Source: Cocos nucifera (lineage: Eukaryota; Streptophyta; Magnoliopsida; Arecales; Arecaceae). From it: DNA of 64,000 nt. The position numbers and the translations under genes are program-made. The notes beneath the pieces are model-generated. The model ran no database searches. It was not told where the DNA came from and saw nothing but the letters and a program-made list of their open reading frames with translations. Every line of letters starts with the position of its first letter. Position 1 is the first letter of the stretch. Positions 58,472 through 64,000 of the stretch are shown here, piece after piece. The stretch is from NCBI GenBank assembly GCA_006176705.1, contig QRFJ01001016.1, forward strand, positions 253,001 to 317,000, read 5' to 3'.

Positions 58472-59102
58472 ATGGCCTCCCCCACCTTCAATCCCGTGAT
58501 TCAACGCTTATTCCTCCTCGCCTTCCACTTTCTTCAAAGCATCCACCCGGCCACCACCTCATGCTACACCTCCATCATTAGCTTCGGCGACTCCCTCGCC
58601 GACACCGGAAACTTTCTCTACTCCTCCAGCAACAGCCCCGGAGCCATCGCCCGGCTTCCTTACGGCGAGACTTATTTCCATCGCCCTACCGGCCGGTTCT
58701 CCGATGGGCGACTCATCATCGACTTCGTTGGTGCGTATTTCACGTTTTCTTCTTTCTTTGATACGCCTATTTTGCTTACTACATATTTGTTATAATGAAC
58801 CTATTAAGTTGCTGGTAATGATGATGGATGGTGGTGGGTGCAGCACAAGACATCGGAATACCGCTCGTGCCACCGTATCTAGAAGGGCCTGGTGATCATG
58901 GATTCCGGCAAGGCGTTAACTTTGCGGTGGCAGGGGCGACGGCACTGGAGAACGACTTCTTTAGGGAGAAGGGACTCGATATTATTTGGACCGAGTACTC
59001 ATTGGGTACTCAAATCGAATGGTTCAAGCAACTGCTGCCTTCCCTCTGCTCCTCGAGTTCAGGTAAGCCGGAATTCTTCTCTTCATGTCGTCTTCTCTCC
59101 TC

Positions 59103-59133
<31 letters not shown>

Positions 59134-61661
59134 GTTCTGCTCGCTGGACGAGTTAGATTGTTGACGAAGTTCTTGTTAGGAGCAGGTAAACCGATCCACC
59201 TACCCTGCTACAATTTCACTGTTTAAATCTTGTTAATATGACGCCTCATCATTTGGTTGGAATCTCTTTTACTGTTGCTGTTCGCCACCGAACAAAGGGG
59301 AGAAAAGATTTGTACCAAAAGAAAAAGGGGAACAAATACTATTAAGTTGTCGTTTCCGCCGGCAGTACCTAACACAATTTCCATGCTTTCTAGTCTTTTA
59401 TTCTATCAAATGAACTTTGTAGATTCACATCCGCTTCCCTTTTCTCTAAAAAGGAATATGGACCTTACCCTGCATGCCGTACCTGCTACCTACGCCTTTG
59501 CTGGTTCAAATTGGCGTAAATAAAGATTGAGTAGATTACAAACGTTTGAATTTGGATTACATTTGACGTTAAAAGATGTTAAGTTATGGATTAAAATATT
59601 AGATAAAAATAAATCTCAGAAGGATAAGCATAGGTTTTTCAACTAGAAGTATAATTTACCTCTAATCTCTAGAGGACTTTTATAATTTACTCAAAGATTT
59701 ATCTATTTATCTTTTTTTTGTTTTCTTTTTTCTTGTTAAGGATATCCCTTTTCTCATGTTTCTCGTTCACAATGGTAGACTGCAAAGGTATCTTAAGCAG
59801 CTCGCTTTTCCTCATGGGAGAAATAGGAGGCAACGACTACAATCATCCATTCTTCCAGGGGAGAACCGTCGATGAGATACGGACCTTTGTTCCCAGCATC
59901 ATCTCTGCCATTAGCTCAGCTATCAATGTGAACCCATTTATCTCAAATTTTTATTTATTCCACTGATCAATTGTTCTAGGCAATCGTGCCACCTAAGTTT
60001 TCTTCATCTCTCAATTTTGTTAGGCTTTGATCCAACTTGGGGCAAAGACATTGGTTGTACCTGGTAATTTCCCAATCGGATGCGTCTCCTGGTATCTTCA
60101 AACTTTCCAAAGCAAAAGGAAAGAAGACTATGACTCGCAAACGGGTTGTATCAAGCGGCTGAATGAGTTCGCGGAGTACCACAATCGACTACTGGTAGAT
60201 GAGCTGGATCACCTTCGGCAACTTCACCCCCATGTCACCATCATCTATGCTGACTATTACAAAGCCTTGCTCAACATCTTCCGTTCTCCAACAGAGTTTG
60301 GTGAGCTTTCTTTTCAGCTATTAAATTTTCATAATCATGCTCTTTTTCTTCTCATTTGATCATAAAATATTCTTTTTTTTTAATGATTTTAAATGTGACT
60401 AGGTTGATTTCTTTTTCATAGGAACGATTAGCTTAATTTACCGAACCTAGTTCGAATAAAGCTTAGCTCTAAGAACATTCTTTTCCTGTAAATATTCTTA
60501 ATGAATTTATTAAATAAAATTGGCGGAAGTGTCCCACTTCCGATTACCCCCCTTAAAAAAGAATATTTAGCGCAAAGAACAACTTAACTGCACTTGAGTC
60601 TTGGTATTGCTGTGTCTAAAAAGGTTGCCAGGAAACACTTTCTACCGCTGATGGTGTAGGTCCGTAGACACTGCAATACCAGTCGGACAACAGTGTCTGC
60701 AGAACTACACCGCGGGATGGAGGTCAATTTAGTTTTGGAACCCTCCCCCATCATGCCTTCCTTTAGTTGTGGAACCCTCCTCTCCATCATCATGAGTGAA
60801 TCCAACGGATGAATACGTCATTCCAGCCTCATCACGAGCCAATAAATCAAATATTCCTTTCAGGTCTCGTGCTCGAACCATCAGAAACGAATCATCATAG
60901 ATCATATAAATCTTGCTATTTAATCGAAGCCATGGTGTCCATCATGATTCGAAGCTAAATCATTTGGTTGGAAGCTAAGCCTGTTACCATTGGGCTATCA
61001 CCATGGTGATAAGATTGTCATGCTTCACAGCCAATGTGGTAAGCCACCTTCGACCCCGTCCAATTCGGCTAGCTTTATTTACTCGTGACCTTGCTGGCTA
61101 TTAACAACCACAGCCAGGTTGCTCATCCAGACTTGTATCACATGATCATGATCGATTTATTGGACTAAACAATCATGATAGAAATAAAGTAATGTTGTTT
61201 GCTGCATGCTTCCCTCCAATACATGTGAACGTGAGACCATGCCCTGATCAGAAGCACTAATCATTAAAGATATATTTGGTTGAAGGGAGTTGGGCATTGG
61301 AACGTAAATAAGAATAAGAAACTGCCATTCTAACTATTTGTTTGAAAAAAAATTTATTTTTATTTCAATTTTAGAAGGTACAGAAATACTATAATCTTTC
61401 AAAATCTAATTTCTACTCTTATCTAATATTTAGATCTTATTTTAATTCTATTTATGAATCAAAACTATCGAAGGATATGACCATCCTAATTTCGGTCGCG
61501 AACGAATCCATTTTAAATTTAAACACTTTGATTCCAACATGTCTGCCACTAGTCTCCTTTTGTAGAACATATAACCTACAACAACAATCAATTTTTAGAG
61601 AATTGATGGCACGTGTTCGTTAATAATTGCCCTAGATCACTTAGCTAGCCATGGTATGGTG

Positions 61662-61748
<87 letters not shown>

Positions 61749-64000
61749 TTTCTATGGAGGATTATTATAGTGTTGCCAACTCAGCTTCTCAAATGATTGT
61801 TTTTGTATCATTTAAAATTTTTTTCTTCCTTCTTCGTACCGATGGGGGAATGTTGGGAGCCGTAGTGGTGCAATGCGAAGCCGCAAAGGGCGATGGGGGC
61901 CACAAAGGAGTGATGGGAGGCGGGATTGCCGTGTGGGACTGGAGGGGAGGTGGTCGTGTAAGAGTCATTGGTAGCGCGGCTTCGCCGGTGGCAAAGGAGG
62001 AGGGGGTGGTTACACGGATGAGGGGCATGGGTTGAGGTTCGCCAGAGAGGAGCGGGTGGTCCATGCAGAGCCGTGGCAGCAGACTTCGTCAGGGCCAAAG
62101 GGAGAGGGGGGTGTTCGCGTGGGGTTGGGGGGTTGGTTGCATGGAGCATAGGGCGGCAGGGGCTTAAGATTGAAGGGAGGGTTGGTGGTCGCATGGAGCC
62201 ACAATGCACGGGCTTTGCTGGGTCGGAGGGGGGGCAGATGGTCGCGTGGAGTCGCAGGAGGCGGGTGCAGGCTTCGTCAGGGTTGAAGGGGAAGCAAGGG
62301 GGGGCTTCATGTGGTGCAGGCTTTGCCGAGGTCGAAGGGGAAGGCTGTGTGGTCGCACGAAGCCCCGAGGGCCGGGCTTTGCCTGCGCTAGAGGGGGAGG
62401 GGGGATGGTTGCATGAAGCCGCAGGGCGTGGGCTTTGTCGAGGCTGAAGAGGGAAGCAGGGGTTGGGGGGTTGCGTGGTGCAGTCTTTATCAGGCTCAGA
62501 GGGTGTGGCCGAGTGGTCGCACTGGGTTGGAGGGGGAAGATTGGGGGTTGTCGTGCCGGTGTGGGGCCGGAGGGAAAGCAGGAGGTGGTTTGGGTGGCCT
62601 TGCTTCCTCTGTCCGCATGCGAGGAGGAAAAAACTACTGCAAAAAAAAATAGAGAGAGAGAAATTGCACGTTGAACATGTGATTTTACAGTGAAATCGCA
62701 TCTCCCACATACGATTTTATTTTTAATTTTAAATTTAAATTAATTTAGTTTGAAATGCCATTTCAATTTAAAATTGCATGTTCAACATGCAATTTCAAGT
62801 TTGAAATGGCATGTTCACTATGCGATTTCGCCACATCACTTACAGATCACCATAACTAGGATGTTCTTAAAAATAAATTTTAAAAAATAATATTTTTAGA
62901 ATTCATTATTTGAATAATAATATTTTTTAAAATTTTTTTTATCTAAACATTCATCTCATTAAAGAGCCAGGGTCAATAATGTGGCTATAAATTTTTTTTT
63001 TTTAAAAATGCCAACCTTCTCTCTTTTATCCACTTCCATCGAACAGCGGTGGAAGTGGGTTGGAACAACATCCGCCTCCGAAACTAGAACTAGTGCAATG
63101 ACAACTAAGACAACCTCCTTCGTGATTACAAAAAGGTCCGTAACTGCAAGGCCCGTGCCATGGCTTTCGTCATTGGCAGCGCTGCTGGAGACCGGCCCTC
63201 CTACTAGGCTATGGAGCGGCACGAGTGGAATTCAAAATGCAAGAGCATGCGAAGAGGACCGAGCAAAGAGAGGATGGGTGGGATGGGAGATGTTGGCAGC
63301 GGTAGGAAGGGGCCTGGGCAAGAGGCAAAGAAGGAGAAAGAATGGACAGTGGTGGCACCAGAGGCAGCAGTACCGATAGGGGTACTGGGAAAGTGCGATT
63401 GGGATCGATATTTGCCGAGAGAGAAGAAAAGCGGTGGTGGGACGGTGGGGGGTGGGGCGGCACCAACGGACGTGGAGAAGATATAAGAAGAGAAGGGGTG
63501 GGAGTGTATATAAAATAATACTCTATGGAGGGATATTGTAGTGTTGACAACTCAGTTTCTCAAATAATTATTATTGTGCCACATAAAAACTAAAAAAATT
63601 AAATAATATTTATTATTAAAAAATTTTAATAATTATAAACTATAATTATTCGTTCCGTGCAATATGCAGGTCCTCGACTAGTTTATCTTAATTTGAAGAT
63701 TAGTTTTCCACCTTGAAGGAGGTTTATTACACAAAATTGAATATATAATCAAACCATAGGAGATAATAATATGTCGTCCAACAAAATCATCTTGTTAAAT
63801 TTGAAGATAATTTTCCTGTTGGTATAGCCCCGTTCAGCCTAGAGACCCTAACATCAATTCAGATCTACCCGGTTTTTATTAAAATTCAGAACTAACTTTT
63901 TAATTATCTTTCCAATGGATGCTGGGTGAGCTTGTAGGATTTAAAATGGCACCTCTGGCGGCATGCTGTGGAGGTGGCGGTCCCTATAATGCCTCTGTAG
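58472..64000 (+). CDS. GDSL esterase/lipase gene 4 (exons 1-4 and start of exon 5; 3' end outside window)
   Basis: Exons: 58472-58730, 58844-59062, 59779-59927, 60024-60300, and 63938 onward. It is a secreted SGNH hydrolase of the same family, with a hydrophobic signal segment at residues about 10-23. Block I is SFGDSLADTGN with Ser41, block II is GVNFAVAG, block III is GGNDYN with Asn178. The last exon is visible only as FKMAPLAACCGGGGPYNASV, so block V with Asp-x-x-His lies beyond the window. The start is the ATG of MASPTF, which fits the MASS and MAPS starts of the others. All seen introns are GT-AG. Intron 4 is 3637 bp against 496-1101 bp in the paralogues, swollen by repeats. It is closest to gene 3. 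No lesion was seen in exons 1-4. Confidence 0.88.
61665..61746. repeat. (AT)n microsatellite in gene 4 intron 4
   Basis: About 41 uninterrupted AT dinucleotides. Length is likely polymorphic. It directly precedes the first copy of the direct repeat at 61752. Confidence 0.95.
61752..61815 (+). repeat. direct repeat, copy 1 (gene 4 intron 4)
   Basis: Starts tctatggaggattattatag and runs through caactcagcttctcaaatga. About 80% identical to 63519-63590 in the same orientation. The pair brackets the G-rich minisatellite and the hairpin cluster. Confidence 0.7.
61840..62640. repeat. G-rich degenerate minisatellite in gene 4 intron 4
   Basis: Imperfect units of roughly 60-75 bp with variants of ggtcgcatggagccgca and gggctttgccgagg, and many runs of four or more G on the plus strand. 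The strand asymmetry leaves a 300-codon Pro/His-rich minus-strand frame (61808-62710) that is a by-product. The plus strand is the transcribed strand of the gene, so the intron RNA is G-rich. Confidence 0.7.
62661..62829. repeat. cluster of five related hairpin-forming inverted repeats
   Basis: Inverted repeats at 62661-62686, 62692-62718, 62752-62764, 62771-62795 and 62803-62829. All share arms of the type AAATTGCATG...CATGCAATTT or GAAATCGCAT...ATGCGATTTC. The fourth is perfect (10-bp arms, 5-nt loop ttcaa). The others have one or a few mismatches. Purpose unknown; it may be the end structure of a DNA element. Confidence 0.75.
63519..63590 (+). repeat. direct repeat, copy 2 (gene 4 intron 4)
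   Basis: ctctatggagggatattgtag through caactcagtttctcaaataa, the partner of 61752-61815 at a distance of about 1.77 kb. It is followed by cacataaaaactaaa, which corresponds to a diverged tail in copy 1. Confidence 0.7.

Noticed and set aside
61808..62710. 300-codon minus-strand Pro/His-rich frame
   Set aside because: Opposite strand of a G-rich minisatellite inside an intron of gene 4; repetitive and without a domain.

Overview
The window is nuclear DNA of a flowering plant. It shows multi-exon genes with GT-AG introns, TATA-driven LTR retrotransposons of the Ty1/copia and Ty3/gypsy types, and L1-type LINEs. The layout fits a medium-to-large monocot genome; a palm is my guess, at low confidence. 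No bacterial-style operons, tRNA, rRNA or CRISPR loci were seen.

The host genes are one tandem family: four plus-strand GDSL-type (SGNH-hydrolase) esterase/lipase genes at 433-5006, 10292-13264, 25493-29977 and 58472 to beyond 64000. All share a five-exon structure. Exons 2, 3 and 4 are exactly 219, 149 and 277 nt in every copy, with intron phases 1, 1, 0 and 1, so the array arose by duplication of one ancestor. The first three are complete (397, 370 and 393 codons) and keep Ser, Gly, Asn and Asp-x-x-His. The fourth is cut by the window edge inside exon 5. Gene 1 has a GC-AG intron, and gene 2 has the most altered C-terminal block.

Almost everything else is transposable elements that have pushed the genes apart. 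Genes 1 and 2 are separated by 5 kb holding an antisense LINE 3' end and a local segmental duplication. Between genes 2 and 3 lies an almost pure A/T block and a decayed Sirevirus-like copia element (15365-24906, minus strand) with gag, pol, an extra ORF after pol, and palindrome-rich LTRs. Between genes 3 and 4 lie 28 kb of nested elements: a truncated gag-only element (E, plus strand, 30614-33027), a decayed gypsy element (H, minus, 33028 to about 37045), a young complete gag-only element (G, minus, 37046-43416, GTAAC target duplication), LINE pieces including one with an apparent target duplication (45370-47808), and an older relative of G (F, minus, 50867-56688).

E, F and G belong to one non-autonomous gag-only LTR family sampled at different ages. 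F and G each carry a large internal tandem array whose unit holds a short inverted repeat with paired A-T/G-C changes. The last intron of gene 4 (3.6 kb) holds an 82-bp AT microsatellite, a G-rich minisatellite, a run of five related hairpins and a pair of direct repeats about 1.77 kb apart. The gag-only family with its covarying hairpin array and the hairpin cluster in gene 4 are the least ordinary things in the window.
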